The position numbers were made by a program, and so were the translations under genes. Positions 17,109-26,147 of a stretch of DNA of 64,000 bases are shown one piece after another. Source of the DNA: Evansella alkalicola (GTDB lineage Bacteria > Bacillota > Bacilli > Bacillales > Salisediminibacteriaceae); assembly GCF_019042735.1 (NCBI RefSeq), contig NZ_JAHQCR010000017.1, positions 128,730 through 192,729 of the forward strand, written 5' to 3'. Under the pieces are notes generated by a model. It was given only the letters and a program-made list of their open reading frames with translations, made no database searches and was not told where the DNA came from. The stretch's first letter is position 1. Each line of letters starts with the position of its first letter.

Positions 17109-18413
17109 TTAACCCTCCATTACAATTAATTGTGGATCATTCAATAAACGTTTAATATGATTTAAAGCATTCTGTGCCGTTGCACCATCAATAATACGGT
17201 GATCAAAACTTAATGACAATGCAAGTACTGGAGCAACCACAACTTCTCCGTCTTTCACTACTGCTTTTTCTGCAATACGCCCAATACCAAGTATAGCAAC
17301 TTCAGGATGGTTGATTACAGGAGTGAACCATTGTCCTCCAGCTGAACCAATATTAGTAATTGTACATGATCCGCCTCTCATTTCGTCCGAACCTAATGTA
17401 CCCTCACGTGCTTTCGTTGCTAGCTGATTGATTTCATCTGAAATAGCAAAAATTGATTTACGATCAGTATCTTTTACTACTGGAACAAGTAATCCTTTTT
17501 CAGTGTCTGCAGCAATTCCTATGTTATAGTAATGCTTATGAACAATCTCTTCTGTAGCATCATCTAAAGATGTATTTAAGATTGGATACTCCCGAAGTGC
17601 AGAAGTTAAAGCTTTCACGACGTATGGTAAGAAAGTAAGTTTAATTCCTTTTTCTTGACCGACTGCCTTGAATTTTTTACGATGCGCTACTAAATCCGTC
17701 ACGTCTATTTCATCCATTAATGTAACATGAGGTGCAGTATGTTTTGAGTTAACCATCGCTTTTGAAATAGCTTTTCGAATTCCAGACATTTTTTCACGCG
17801 TTTCTAGTTCCGCATTTGCTGGTTGGTATGGAGCAACTGGCTTTTTCTCTGCTGCTTGTGTAGTTGTTGGAGCTTCTGCTGCTGTATCAGTAGCGCCTCC
17901 TGCTGCAACTGTTTCACCAGATAAGTACTTATCGATATCGTCTTTTAGAACACGTCCATTTTTACCACTACCTGCAACTTTTGCAATAGTTACCCCTTTT
18001 TCACGTGCATATTTACGTACAGACGGCATCGCAATTACTCGACGATTTTCATCTACATCAGCTTGAACAGCTGGCTCAGATGCTACCTCTGCTTTTGCTT
18101 GATCATTTTCTTGTGTTTCTTCTTGTTGTGATTCTTCTTCATCATGGTCTCCGTGTGCTGATGGAGGTTGAACAGCATCTGTTTCAAAAGAAACAATTAC
18201 CGTACCGACTGTTGTTACAACTCCCTCTTCCACATGGATTTTTTTAATTTTCCCATCCACTGGAGAAGGTATCTCTACTACTGCTTTATCATTCTGAACT
18301 TCACATAGTACATCGTCTTCTTTTACTTCTTGGCCTTCTTCTACTTCCCATTTAACGATTTCGCCTTCGTGAATTCCTTCACCAATATCAGGCATTTTAA
18401 ACTCATATGCCAC
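17109..18413 (-). CDS. pdhC: Dihydrolipoamide acetyltransferase (E2)
   Basis: 434 residues. One lipoyl domain (1-80) with the lipoylated Lys in EVQNDKAVVEIPSPV; an Ala/Pro/Glu-rich linker; a peripheral subunit-binding domain (about 125-162, MPSVRKYAREKGV to GRVLKDDIDKYL); a second linker; and the catalytic acetyltransferase domain ending in LSFDHRIIDGA (active-site His). It forms the complex core binding E1 and E3. A 91-bp gap containing a stem-loop separates it from pdhB, unlike the tight spacing elsewhere in the operon. Confidence 0.97.
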   Translation of the reverse strand: MAYEFKMPDIGEGIHEGEIVKWEVEEGQEVKEDDVLCEVQNDKAVVEIPSPVDGKIKKIHVEEGVVTTVGTVIVSFETDAVQPPSAHGDHDEEESQQEETQENDQAKAEVASEPAVQADVDENRRVIAMPSVRKYAREKGVTIAKVAGSGKNGRVLKDDIDKYLSGETVAAGGATDTAAEAPTTTQAAEKKPVAPYQPANAELETREKMSGIRKAISKAMVNSKHTAPHVTLMDEIDVTDLVAHRKKFKAVGQEKGIKLTFLPYVVKALTSALREYPILNTSLDDATEEIVHKHYYNIGIAADTEKGLLVPVVKDTDRKSIFAISDEINQLATKAREGTLGSDEMRGGSCTITNIGSAGGQWFTPVINHPEVAILGIGRIAEKAVVKDGEVVVAPVLALSLSFDHRIIDGATAQNALNHIKRLLNDPQLIVMEG

Positions 18414-18463
18414 GATTTAACGCCTCCATTTCAATAATCTTTCTGTATGTTAAAAGTAAGGAG

Positions 18464-18491
18464 GACTGAAAAGAATATCGTCTTTCCAGTC
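18464..18491 (-). promoter_or_regulatory. Stem-loop between pdhB and pdhC
   Basis: On the minus strand GACTGGAAAGA pairs with TCTTTTCAGTC (one mismatch) around a six-base loop. The downstream run is too short and mixed for a full terminator. It could be a processing or partial termination site that sets different amounts of E1 and E2/E3. Confidence 0.5.
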
Positions 18492-18504
18492 AATGCATCT
18501 ATAT

Positions 18505-19482
18505 TTAGAAGTTAATAATATATTTAGCTTTTTCCACAATATCCTTATAGCTCGGTAGCCACGCATCCTCTGCTGAAGCAAATGGGAAAATAGTATCTGG
18601 AGCTGTTACACGTAGAACAGGTGCTTCTAGACTTAAGATTGCACGCTCGTTAATCTCCGCTACTACATGAGCTGAAACTCCAGCTTGTTTTTGTGCCTCT
18701 TGAACAACGATTGCCCGGTTTGTTTTTTCCACAGAAGCAATGATCGTATCTATGTCTAGTGGACTTACTGTACGTAAATCAATTACTTCAGCTTCAATTC
18801 CTTCTTTCGCTAATCCTTCAGCAGCTTTTAATGAAGAATGAACCATTGCTCCATAAGTAATGATTGAAATATCTTTTCCTTCACGCTTTACGTCAGCTTT
18901 ACCTAACGGAATTGTATACTCCTCTTCAGGTACTTCTTCACGGAATGAACGATACAATTTCATGTGCTCTAAGAAAACAACTGGGTCATTATCACGAATA
19001 GCAGAAATTAAAAGCCCTTTTGCATCATACGGTGTTGAAGGAATTACTACTTTAACACCAGGAGTTTGTGCCATTAAACCTTCTAAACTGTCAGCGTGTA
19101 ATTCTGGAGTTTTTACTCCTCCTCCAAATGGAGAACGAATTGTTACTGGCGAATGATATACCCCGCCAGAACGATAGCGCATTCTAGCCATTTGTGCTGC
19201 AATTGAGTCAAAAACTTCAAATACAAAACCGAAGAATTGGATTTCCATCACAGGACGGAATCCAGTTAAACCTAACCCAATTGCTAAACCACCGATACCA
19301 GATTCAGCAAGTGGTGTATCGAAAACTCGATCTTCTCCAAATTCTTTTTGTAGTCCTTCCGTTGCACGGAATACACCACCATTTTGCCCTACGTCCTCAC
19401 CGAATACAAGAACATCTTCATTATTCTTTAATTCGTTACGCATAGCATCAGTTATCGCTTGGATCATTGTCATTTGCGCCAT
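18505..19482 (-). CDS. pdhB: Pyruvate dehydrogenase E1 beta subunit
   Basis: 325 residues, the usual length of E1 beta. Markers: MIQAITDAMRNEL at the start, GEDVGQNGGVFRAT, DTPLAESGIGGLAIG and RSPFGGG. With PdhA it forms the thiamine diphosphate-dependent heterotetramer that decarboxylates pyruvate. It starts four bases after pdhA. Confidence 0.97.
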   Translation of the reverse strand: MAQMTMIQAITDAMRNELKNNEDVLVFGEDVGQNGGVFRATEGLQKEFGEDRVFDTPLAESGIGGLAIGLGLTGFRPVMEIQFFGFVFEVFDSIAAQMARMRYRSGGVYHSPVTIRSPFGGGVKTPELHADSLEGLMAQTPGVKVVIPSTPYDAKGLLISAIRDNDPVVFLEHMKLYRSFREEVPEEEYTIPLGKADVKREGKDISIITYGAMVHSSLKAAEGLAKEGIEAEVIDLRTVSPLDIDTIIASVEKTNRAIVVQEAQKQAGVSAHVVAEINERAILSLEAPVLRVTAPDTIFPFASAEDAWLPSYKDIVEKAKYIINF

Positions 19483-19485
19483 AGT

Positions 19486-20574
19486 TTACTTCGACTCCTT
19501 TTCTTTATACTCTTCCATTTGCTCCTTTAAGTTGTACGGAAGCTCTTCCCCCATAAATCCAATCAGGTCCGTAACTTTTTGTTTTGGAGCACTATCTGCT
19601 TTTTTGATCGCAGCTTTTATATCTTCTTTCGCTTGTTCTACTACTTTGTTTTCTTCCTCTTCGCTCCAAAGGTTTTTACCTTCAAGGAACTTACGGAAAC
19701 GTACAATCGGGTCTTTCTTTTCCCACTCATCATCTAAGTCAGATGTACGGTATCTTGTTGGATCGTCACCTGCCATCGTATGTGGCCCATATCTGTATGT
19801 TAGTGTTTCAATTAATGTTGGTCCATTTCCAGCTAATCCACGCTCACGAGCTTCCTTTGTTGCAGCGTAAACAGCTAGAATATCCATTCCATCCACCTGT
19901 ACACCGTGAATTCCAGCAGCTACTGCTTTCTGTGCAATTGTTTCTGCAGCCGATTGTTTTTCAACAGGTACAGAAATTGCAAAACGGTTGTTTTGTACAA
20001 CGAAGATAGCAGGTACGTTGAATGCTCCTGCGAAGTTTATACCTTCGTAGAAATCACCTTGTGAAGCACCACCATCTCCAGTATAAGTAATGGCAACAGC
20101 GTCTTTATTTTTACGTTTTAATCCCATAGCCACGCCTGCGTTTTGAATAATTTGAGCTCCAATGATAATTTGAGGCATCAATACATTCACACCTTCTGGC
20201 ATTTGACCACCTTGATAGTGACCTCTTGACCAAAGGAAAGCCTGCTCTAATGAGACACCATGATACACAATTTGTGGAATGTCACGATATCCTGGAAGGA
20301 TCCAGTCTTGTTTTTCTAGGGCAAATTGAGATCCTAACATAGATGCTTCTTGCCCTGCTACAGGTGCATAGAAACCTAAACGTCCTTGACGGTTAAGTGA
20401 AATAGCACGTTGGTCCCAGATTCGTGTATAAACCATTCTTGTCATTAACTCTTTCAGTTCTTCATCTGAAAGTTTAGGCATTGCCTTCTTGTTAACAACT
20501 TCCCCTTCTTCATTCAGGATTTGAAATGTTTTGAATTGACTTTCAATATTTTTCAATTCTTTTGTCTTTTCCAT
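19486..20574 (-). CDS. pdhA: Pyruvate dehydrogenase E1 alpha subunit
   Basis: 362 residues. The thiamine diphosphate motif GDGGASQGDFYEGINFAG through VVQNN lies near residues 170-200. Other markers are YPGYRDIP-like LPGYRDIPQ and TYRYGPHTMAGDDPTRYR, the phosphorylation-loop region in eukaryotic homologues. First gene of the pdhABCD operon, with an untranslated leader of about 230 bases if the promoter at 20813-20842 is used. Confidence 0.96.
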   Translation of the reverse strand: MEKTKELKNIESQFKTFQILNEEGEVVNKKAMPKLSDEELKELMTRMVYTRIWDQRAISLNRQGRLGFYAPVAGQEASMLGSQFALEKQDWILPGYRDIPQIVYHGVSLEQAFLWSRGHYQGGQMPEGVNVLMPQIIIGAQIIQNAGVAMGLKRKNKDAVAITYTGDGGASQGDFYEGINFAGAFNVPAIFVVQNNRFAISVPVEKQSAAETIAQKAVAAGIHGVQVDGMDILAVYAATKEARERGLAGNGPTLIETLTYRYGPHTMAGDDPTRYRTSDLDDEWEKKDPIVRFRKFLEGKNLWSEEEENKVVEQAKEDIKAAIKKADSAPKQKVTDLIGFMGEELPYNLKEQMEEYKEKESK

Positions 20575-20812
20575 GAATCAATTCACCTCTTCCTTTCTAG
20601 TCGCGAAGCTTATAAGTATAAAAATCATTTTGTATAATTCTATGCTCTTATTCACCATTGTTTAGGTTACCCATCTACATTAAAACAATGTGAATTATAA
20701 CCATGAAAGAATATCACTTTTCATCTCATACCCTAAAGCTCGATTGAATAATCTTTTCTCTCTGTATCACTTTTTTAAAAAATAAATTAGTACAATGATT
20801 ACCACGAATTTT

Positions 20813-20842
20813 AGTTTACATGAAACATTTACTAATAGTCAA
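20813..20842 (-). promoter_or_regulatory. Candidate promoter of the pdh operon
   Basis: Minus strand TTGACT, an 18-base spacer and TAAACT. The rest of the 20575-21030 stretch holds no gene; it would be the pdh leader and spacer upstream. Confidence 0.45.
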
Positions 20843-21029
20843 CGATTTTATACTTATTCTGTAGGTTTTTTAACACTGTCGCGTTGTTTATTTACGGATA
20901 GTATCACCAACCTGTTATAACCTTATTTTATGACTGTTATATATATTAGTGCAAGATTAATGCTCACAAATTAATCGAAACCAATTCCGTTTGTTTATAC
21001 TTTAGAAAAAAGCATGCTGTTGCAAATGA

Positions 21030-21062
21030 AAAAAGCCCCTAAATTAATAGGGGCTTTTTTTT
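21030..21062. terminator. Terminator after ykyA
   Basis: AAAAAGCCCCTA pairs with TAGGGGCTTTTT; the T run on the minus strand serves ykyA. Confidence 0.9.
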
Positions 21063-21066
21063 GGGT

Positions 21067-21720
21067 TTATTCAAATACTACATTAAGTTCTGCCATTTCA
21101 TAGAAGCTTCGTTTATCTTCATTAAAATCATTTGTATATTGATTGAAGCTTTCGTTTAGTTCATTTATTTCCTTGTATGCTTCATTAACTAAATCGTGCT
21201 GTTCTTGTAAATCTTCAATTGTTGTATCTTCTTGAAAGTACATCTCATATAATTCAATATCTAAATCTATAGTCTTTACATATTGATTATAAAGCTCTTG
21301 GTATGTATTAAAACGCGCTTCCATAGTCTCAATCATTTTTTCACCATGAGCCTTTAGTTCTTCCTCTTCAATCTCTTCTAAAAAAGGAATAGCTAACTGG
21401 AATTCTTCAAAAGCTTCATCAATAATAGCTTTTTCTTCTTCCATAATTGCTCGTCTCTCTTCGGCAGACTCAATCGCTCCTTGAGCAATGCTTTCTAATT
21501 CTTCTAATTCATCGATATCTTGTAACGATTCATATTTTTCAAGCTCATTATTTTCCGCTTCAGTTAATGGTGCTTGCTTATCTTCCACAGCCTTTTCTAT
21601 TTGAACTGCTTCTTCTAAATGCTCATACATAAACTCAACAGGGTTTTCCTCTTCTTCGTTACATGCTGCCAAAATTGATGTTAATAACAATGCTGCAAAA
21701 ATCAGATAAATTTTCTTCAA
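21067..21720 (-). CDS. ykyA: YkyA-type lipoprotein
   Basis: 217 residues. Signal peptide with lipobox ILAAC, then an almost entirely helical, glutamate-rich coiled-coil body, as in the putative cell-wall-binding lipoprotein YkyA. TTG at 21720 is preferred because AAGGGGG lies eight bases upstream; a longer frame begins without one. Its place between pdhA and def is that of B. subtilis ykyA. Function unknown. Confidence 0.8.
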   Translation of the reverse strand: MKKIYLIFAALLLTSILAACNEEEENPVEFMYEHLEEAVQIEKAVEDKQAPLTEAENNELEKYESLQDIDELEELESIAQGAIESAEERRAIMEEEKAIIDEAFEEFQLAIPFLEEIEEEELKAHGEKMIETMEARFNTYQELYNQYVKTIDLDIELYEMYFQEDTTIEDLQEQHDLVNEAYKEINELNESFNQYTNDFNEDKRSFYEMAELNVVFE

Positions 21721-21894
21721 CTTTCTTTCCCCCTTAATAAGTCCATACAATAAACCGTTACTATCAAAATTAACCTAATTTAATGTTTTTTACAAGAGTT
21801 TATTTAATTAAATTAATAATGACTAGGTAAATATCCACTCCAAAAATAGTCAAATGCATATGATATAAATATACTGCTTAAAGGAGGCAATGCC

Positions 21895-22092
21895 ATGTAT
21901 AATTATAGTGGTTATTACACTCATTATCCACATGGTTATGGAGTACCCACCTACGGTTATGCAACACCTGCTTATAGCACTGGACCGTCATCAGCTTACG
22001 GTTATTATGCAGTAGGAGCTCTATCCTTGTTAGTCATACTTTTAATATTAATTGTAGTAGTTGGAGCAGGAACCCTTAGAAAAAGATATTAA
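21895..22092 (+). CDS. Small Tyr/Gly-rich membrane protein, YjcZ-like
   Basis: 65 residues: a Tyr-, Gly- and Pro-rich first half (Y at about every fourth residue) and a single C-terminal helix SLLVILLILIVVVGAGTL ending in a basic RKRY. This resembles the YjcZ-type small proteins of endospore formers, but the soluble half is more tyrosine-rich. AAGGAGG precedes the ATG. A sporulation role is a guess. Confidence 0.55.
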   Translation: MYNYSGYYTHYPHGYGVPTYGYATPAYSTGPSSAYGYYAVGALSLLVILLILIVVVGAGTLRKRY

Positions 22093-22100
22093 GGCAGAGC

Positions 22101-22131
22101 AAGAAACGGGAGTAAAAAGCTCTCGTTTCTT
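22101..22131 (+). terminator. Hairpin after the YjcZ-like gene
   Basis: AAGAAACGGGAG pairs with CTCTCGTTTCTT. The following T run is weak, so termination is likely but not certain. Confidence 0.55.
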
Positions 22132-22277
22132 AAGCGTGTATCGATTATAATAACATTATGCTTTAAAATAATTTAATTAACCCTTGTGTATAATATCATA
22201 CCATGACTACTTATTTTAGAGAATTTTTTTAAATGAATCATTCATAAATTTTATTGTTGCTGGAAGGAGAATTTTTT

Positions 22278-22862
22278 ATGCTTACCATGAAGGATATTAT
22301 TAAAGAAGGTCACCCTACATTAAGGAAAGAAGCTGCTGCGGTAACACTACCTCCAACAGATGAGGATAAGAAAATCTTGAAGCAAATGATGGATTTTTTA
22401 GTACATAGCCAAGATCCAGAAATTGCTGAAGAGCATGATTTACGCCCAGGAGTTGGATTAGCAGCCCCACAAATAAATGTTAGTAAACAAATTATCGCAG
22501 TTAGGACTACTGACCATAATGATGAATTATTAGAAGTTGGTATGTTTAATCCAAAAATAATTAGTCATTCAGCTGAAACTACATTTCTTGAAAATGGTGA
22601 AGGTTGCCTATCCGTTGATCGTGAGGTAAATGGCATTGTTCCTAGGTATTCAAGAATTAAAGTGGAGGGTGTTACTTCAGAAGGGCAAACAATTACCCTA
22701 CGCTTAAAAGGCTTCCCGGCCATTGTGTTCCAACATGAGATAGACCATCTAAAAGGGATTATGTTTTATGATCGAATTGAGGAAATAGAGGATTCATTTA
22801 AATATCCACTTCCACCGCGCGAAGTAATAAAAAGAAATGAATTTGAAGGGCCCATAGGTTAA
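22278..22862 (+). CDS. def: Peptide deformylase
   Basis: 194-residue metal enzyme removing the formyl group from nascent N-terminal methionine. All three motifs are present: GVGLAAPQI, NGEGCLSVD and QHEIDHLKG. The long insertion between motifs marks the type II enzymes of Gram-positive bacteria. AAGGAGA lies seven bases before the ATG at 22278. Matches ykrB/defB between ykyA and ykrA. Confidence 0.95.
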   Translation: MLTMKDIIKEGHPTLRKEAAAVTLPPTDEDKKILKQMMDFLVHSQDPEIAEEHDLRPGVGLAAPQINVSKQIIAVRTTDHNDELLEVGMFNPKIISHSAETTFLENGEGCLSVDREVNGIVPRYSRIKVEGVTSEGQTITLRLKGFPAIVFQHEIDHLKGIMFYDRIEEIEDSFKYPLPPREVIKRNEFEGPIG

Positions 22863-22873
22863 AGGGCCCTTTA
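22845..22873 (+). terminator. Terminator overlapping the end of def
   Basis: GAAGGGCCC pairs with GGGCCCTTT; the stop codon lies in the loop. Confidence 0.7.
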
Positions 22874-22938
22874 TCCTTGCATTAAATTATCTTATGAAAT
22901 GATTAACTACAAATTCATTGGCTACGGTGAAAATAGTT

Positions 22939-23715
22939 CTATTCTTTAATTAAATCCAATTTGAGTAGACCTTTATAGAGTCCGTCTTCTTCAACATCGT
23001 TAGTAACTATGTCTGCCGCTTCCTTTGCACCAATAACTGCATTCCCCATTGCCACTCCACAGCCCACATATTTTAACATTTCAATATCATTCCAACCGTC
23101 TCCAAATGCATAGCTATTCTCCTTTGGTATGCCCATAGCCTTCAACATCGCCTCAATTCCTTTTGCCTTTGAACCGCCAGAAGGTAAGATATCTATCGCT
23201 TTCTCATGCCAACGAACATAATCAAATTGAGAATGATCTTTATACCAAGGAGAGTCTTTTTCTTCAATAAATAGTAATGCTTGATAGACGTCATTTTCTA
23301 AATGAAAAGTTTTATTAAACGGTGGATGTTGCAAATCCATCCCACCGATACTTTCATGAATGAATGGGTGACTAGAATGATTTGCATAAATTTCTTTTTC
23401 GTTAAGAAAAACCATTGGTTGTTCTTTTTCATTGGCAAATTCAACAAATTTAGATAGTTCTTCAGAATTTAATGGATTTGTGAGTAAAGACTCTCCATTA
23501 AAAACGACATAAGATCCATTAAAGCTGACATAATTCATTAAATCTAATTCATTTAAAATATGACTAAACCAAATAGGTGGACGTCCTGTTGCAATGGCAA
23601 CTTCTATCCCTCCCTCCTTAAGTTTTTTGATAGCATTTTTTGTACTAGAAGGTATGCGATTATTCCTATCTAATAGCGTTCCATCTATATCTAAAAAAAC
23701 GATCTTTTTATCCAT
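22939..23715 (-). CDS. ykrA: HAD family phosphatase, Cof type (YkrA)
   Basis: 258 residues. HAD motif I is FLDIDGTLLDRNN at the N-terminus, motif II is AIATGRPP, and motifs III/IV are the Lys of GGSKAKGIE and FGDGWNDIEML. The C2 cap places it in the Cof/YkrA subfamily of sugar-phosphate or nucleotide phosphatases; the substrate is unknown. The start ATG at 23715 has AAAAGAGGTTG upstream. Confidence 0.87.
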   Translation of the reverse strand: MDKKIVFLDIDGTLLDRNNRIPSSTKNAIKKLKEGGIEVAIATGRPPIWFSHILNELDLMNYVSFNGSYVVFNGESLLTNPLNSEELSKFVEFANEKEQPMVFLNEKEIYANHSSHPFIHESIGGMDLQHPPFNKTFHLENDVYQALLFIEEKDSPWYKDHSQFDYVRWHEKAIDILPSGGSKAKGIEAMLKAMGIPKENSYAFGDGWNDIEMLKYVGCGVAMGNAVIGAKEAADIVTNDVEEDGLYKGLLKLDLIKE

Positions 23716-23914
23716 ATTAAATCAACCTCTTTTTTATAAATTTCTTGCTACTATAAAAGTGGAATTAAGCTTACCTTATCTATATTTACATAGCCAAGTA
23801 TTTATTGTCAAAATGATTTACCAACCTTTCCCTCTCAATGTTTTTTAGAAATTACAAATACTACTTATAAAAAAGAAAGCTTCATCCTTGAATTGCGTTG
23901 AAGGAGGGTTTAAA

Positions 23915-23986
23915 ATGTTAAAAAGGTGGAGAGAACGTATATTAAAAAGATGCAGGGATTTACTCCCGAAAAACTTATATGCATAA
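23915..23986 (+). CDS. Candidate 23-residue basic small protein
   Basis: An ATG placed eight bases after GAAGGAGGG opens a 23-codon frame MLKRWRERILKRCRDLLPK to a TAA. The peptide is strongly basic and would form an amphipathic helix. A hairpin (23994-24027) follows at once, and the promoter of rpoY begins after it, so this looks like a separate mini-gene. It could be a small membrane-active peptide or a leader; I recognise no family. Confidence 0.45.
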   Translation: MLKRWRERILKRCRDLLPKNLYA

Positions 23987-23993
23987 TGGAATA

Positions 23994-24027
23994 AATCCTT
24001 CTTTCTCTAAAATGAGAAAGAAGGATT
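23994..24027 (+). terminator. Hairpin after the 23-codon frame
   Basis: AATCCTTCTTTCTC pairs perfectly with GAGAAAGAAGGATT around a six-base loop. The T tract after it is short (TATCATTT). Confidence 0.6.
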
Positions 24028-24055
24028 ATCATTTAGCATATTTTTTATGTATAAT
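24026..24055 (+). promoter_or_regulatory. Candidate promoter of rpoY-rnjA
   Basis: TTATCA, 18-base spacer, TATAAT. This leaves a leader of about 135 bases before rpoY in which I see no known riboswitch. Confidence 0.45.
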
Positions 24056-24196
24056 AAGAACGGCGAGTTTATACTTCGATTGGATCTGGGGAACATACAT
24101 AGGAGAAACAAATTAATTATCGGTAATACCAATTTAACTAATCCTATCGTATAAATAAATAAATTATAATTAACAATTAAGGAGAGGATGTAAAAG

Positions 24197-24406
24197 ATGA
24201 TATTTAAAGTATTTTATCAGCAAAACACTACAGAGGTGCCTGTCAGGGAAAAGACAGAGACTCTATATGTGGAGGCTGAGTCAGTGGAAGAGGTACGTAA
24301 AAAATTAGCTGACAGAACGTATAACATCGAATTCATTACAGCAATTGAAGGACAAGTACTAGAATATGAACAACAAAACGAAAATTTCAAATTGGAGAAT
24401 GTGTAA
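24197..24406 (+). CDS. rpoY: RNA polymerase epsilon subunit (RpoY)
   Basis: 69-residue small subunit (UPF0356/YkzG) found in Firmicutes RNA polymerase. Recognised by MIFKVFYQQNTTEVPVREKT and the middle YVEAESVEEVRKKLADR. GGAGAGG lies before the ATG. It overlaps functionally with rnjA, which starts three bases after its stop, as in B. subtilis ykzG-ykqC. Confidence 0.95.
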   Translation: MIFKVFYQQNTTEVPVREKTETLYVEAESVEEVRKKLADRTYNIEFITAIEGQVLEYEQQNENFKLENV

Positions 24407-24409
24407 ATT

Positions 24410-26074
24410 ATGAAAGCAAAAAATCATCAAGCAGCAGTGTTCGCCCTCGGAGGTTTGGGTGAAGTCGGTAAAAATATGTATGGTGTTCAATTTCAGGATG
24501 AAATTATTATAATTGATGCCGGGATCAAATTTCCTGAAGATGAGTTATTAGGAATCGATTACGTTATTCCTGATTACACCTACTTAGTAAAGAATCAAGA
24601 TAAAATTAAAGGTTTATTCATCACGCATGGTCACGAAGACCATATTGGTGGTGTCCCATATTTATTAAGGGAAATTAATATTCCTATTTATGGGGGAAAA
24701 TTAGCATTAGCTCTTATTAGAAACAAGTTAGAAGAACATGGACTATTAAGGGGAGCGCAATTACGTGAGATTCATGAAGACGAGATAGTAAAGTTTCAAA
24801 AAACTTCAGTCTCCTTCTTTAAAACAACTCACAGTATACCTGACTCTTATGGTGTAGTCGTAAAAACTCCTGCTGGTAATATCGTTCATACTGGTGACTT
24901 TAAATTTGATTTCACCCCAGTCGGTGATCCAGCAAACTTAACAAAAATGGCGAAGATCGGTGAAGACGGTGTACTTTGTTTATTATCAGATAGTACTAAC
25001 GCAGAAGTTCCTGGCTTTACGATGTCTGAGAGAAAAGTCGGAGAAAGTATTGACCAAATCTTCCGTTCTGTAGAAGGTCGTATTATCTTCGCAACTTTTG
25101 CTTCTAATATTTATCGTTTACAGCAGGCGGTTGAATCAGCTGTTAAATATCGAAGAAAAATTGCTGTTTTTGGTAGAAGCATGGAATCTGCCATTAATAT
25201 CGGATTAGAATTAGGCTATATAAAAGCACCTAAAAGTACTTTTATTGATGCATCTCAATTAAATAAATTACCTGCGGATCAGGTTGCAATCTTATGTACT
25301 GGTAGCCAGGGAGAACCAATGGCAGCACTTTCTAGAATTGCCCATGGAACTCATCGTCAAATACAAATCATACCTGGGGACACAGTTGTGTTTTCATCTT
25401 CCCCTATTCCTGGTAATACTTTAAGCGTGAGCAAAATCATTAACCAACTTTTCCGTGCTGGTGCAGAAGTTATTCACGGTTCTTTAAATGATATTCATAC
25501 ATCAGGACATGGTGGACAAGAAGAACAAAAGTTGATGCTGCGTTTGATCAAACCAAAATATTTCATGCCGATACACGGTGAGTTTCGTATGCAAAAAATG
25601 CACGGTAAACTTGCTGAAGAATGTGGTGTAGCAAGTGAAAATATATTCTTAATGGACAATGGCGATGTACTTGCACTAGATAAAAGCGAAGGCAGTCTAG
25701 CAGGGAAAGTACCTTCTGGATCTGTATATGTTGATGGTAATGGCATCGGTGATATTGGTAACATCGTATTAAGAGATCGAAGAATACTTTCTGAAGAAGG
25801 ACTTGTTGTCGTTGTCGTCAGTTTGAATATGAAAGAGTTCAAAGTCGCTGCTGGGCCTGATATTATCTCCCGTGGATTTGTATATATGAGAGAATCAGGT
25901 GATTTAATAAATGAAGCTCAAGCAAAACTTACAACGCACCTAGAAGGACTCATGGAGAAAAAGACATCTCAGTGGTCTGAAATTAAAACAGAAATTACAG
26001 ATATGCTCGGACCATTTTTATATGAAAAAACAAAGCGTAAGCCAATGATTTTACCAATCATTATGGAAATCTAA
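24410..26074 (+). CDS. rnjA: Ribonuclease J1
   Basis: 554-residue metallo-beta-lactamase/beta-CASP ribonuclease with endonuclease and 5'-exonuclease activity, central to mRNA decay and 16S rRNA maturation. The zinc-binding motif is THGHEDHIGG (near residue 73). GDFKFDFTPVG and the beta-CASP SGHGGQEE and MPIHGEFR follow. It reads ALGGLGEVGKNMYGVQ at the N-terminus, diagnostic for J1. It pairs with rpoY. SR1P, encoded 14 kb away, is known to connect GapA with this enzyme in B. subtilis. Confidence 0.97.
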   Translation: MKAKNHQAAVFALGGLGEVGKNMYGVQFQDEIIIIDAGIKFPEDELLGIDYVIPDYTYLVKNQDKIKGLFITHGHEDHIGGVPYLLREINIPIYGGKLALALIRNKLEEHGLLRGAQLREIHEDEIVKFQKTSVSFFKTTHSIPDSYGVVVKTPAGNIVHTGDFKFDFTPVGDPANLTKMAKIGEDGVLCLLSDSTNAEVPGFTMSERKVGESIDQIFRSVEGRIIFATFASNIYRLQQAVESAVKYRRKIAVFGRSMESAINIGLELGYIKAPKSTFIDASQLNKLPADQVAILCTGSQGEPMAALSRIAHGTHRQIQIIPGDTVVFSSSPIPGNTLSVSKIINQLFRAGAEVIHGSLNDIHTSGHGGQEEQKLMLRLIKPKYFMPIHGEFRMQKMHGKLAEECGVASENIFLMDNGDVLALDKSEGSLAGKVPSGSVYVDGNGIGDIGNIVLRDRRILSEEGLVVVVVSLNMKEFKVAAGPDIISRGFVYMRESGDLINEAQAKLTTHLEGLMEKKTSQWSEIKTEITDMLGPFLYEKTKRKPMILPIIMEI

Positions 26075-26083
26075 TAAAAAATA

Positions 26084-26122
26084 AAATGTCTCGTGGAAAC
26101 TAATTCCATGAGACATTTTTTT
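26084..26122 (+). terminator. Terminator after rnjA
   Basis: AATGTCTCGTGGAA pairs with TTCCATGAGACATT followed by seven T residues. Confidence 0.9.
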
Positions 26123-26147
26123 ATTTGGTTAAGGTGATTTTTTGTAT

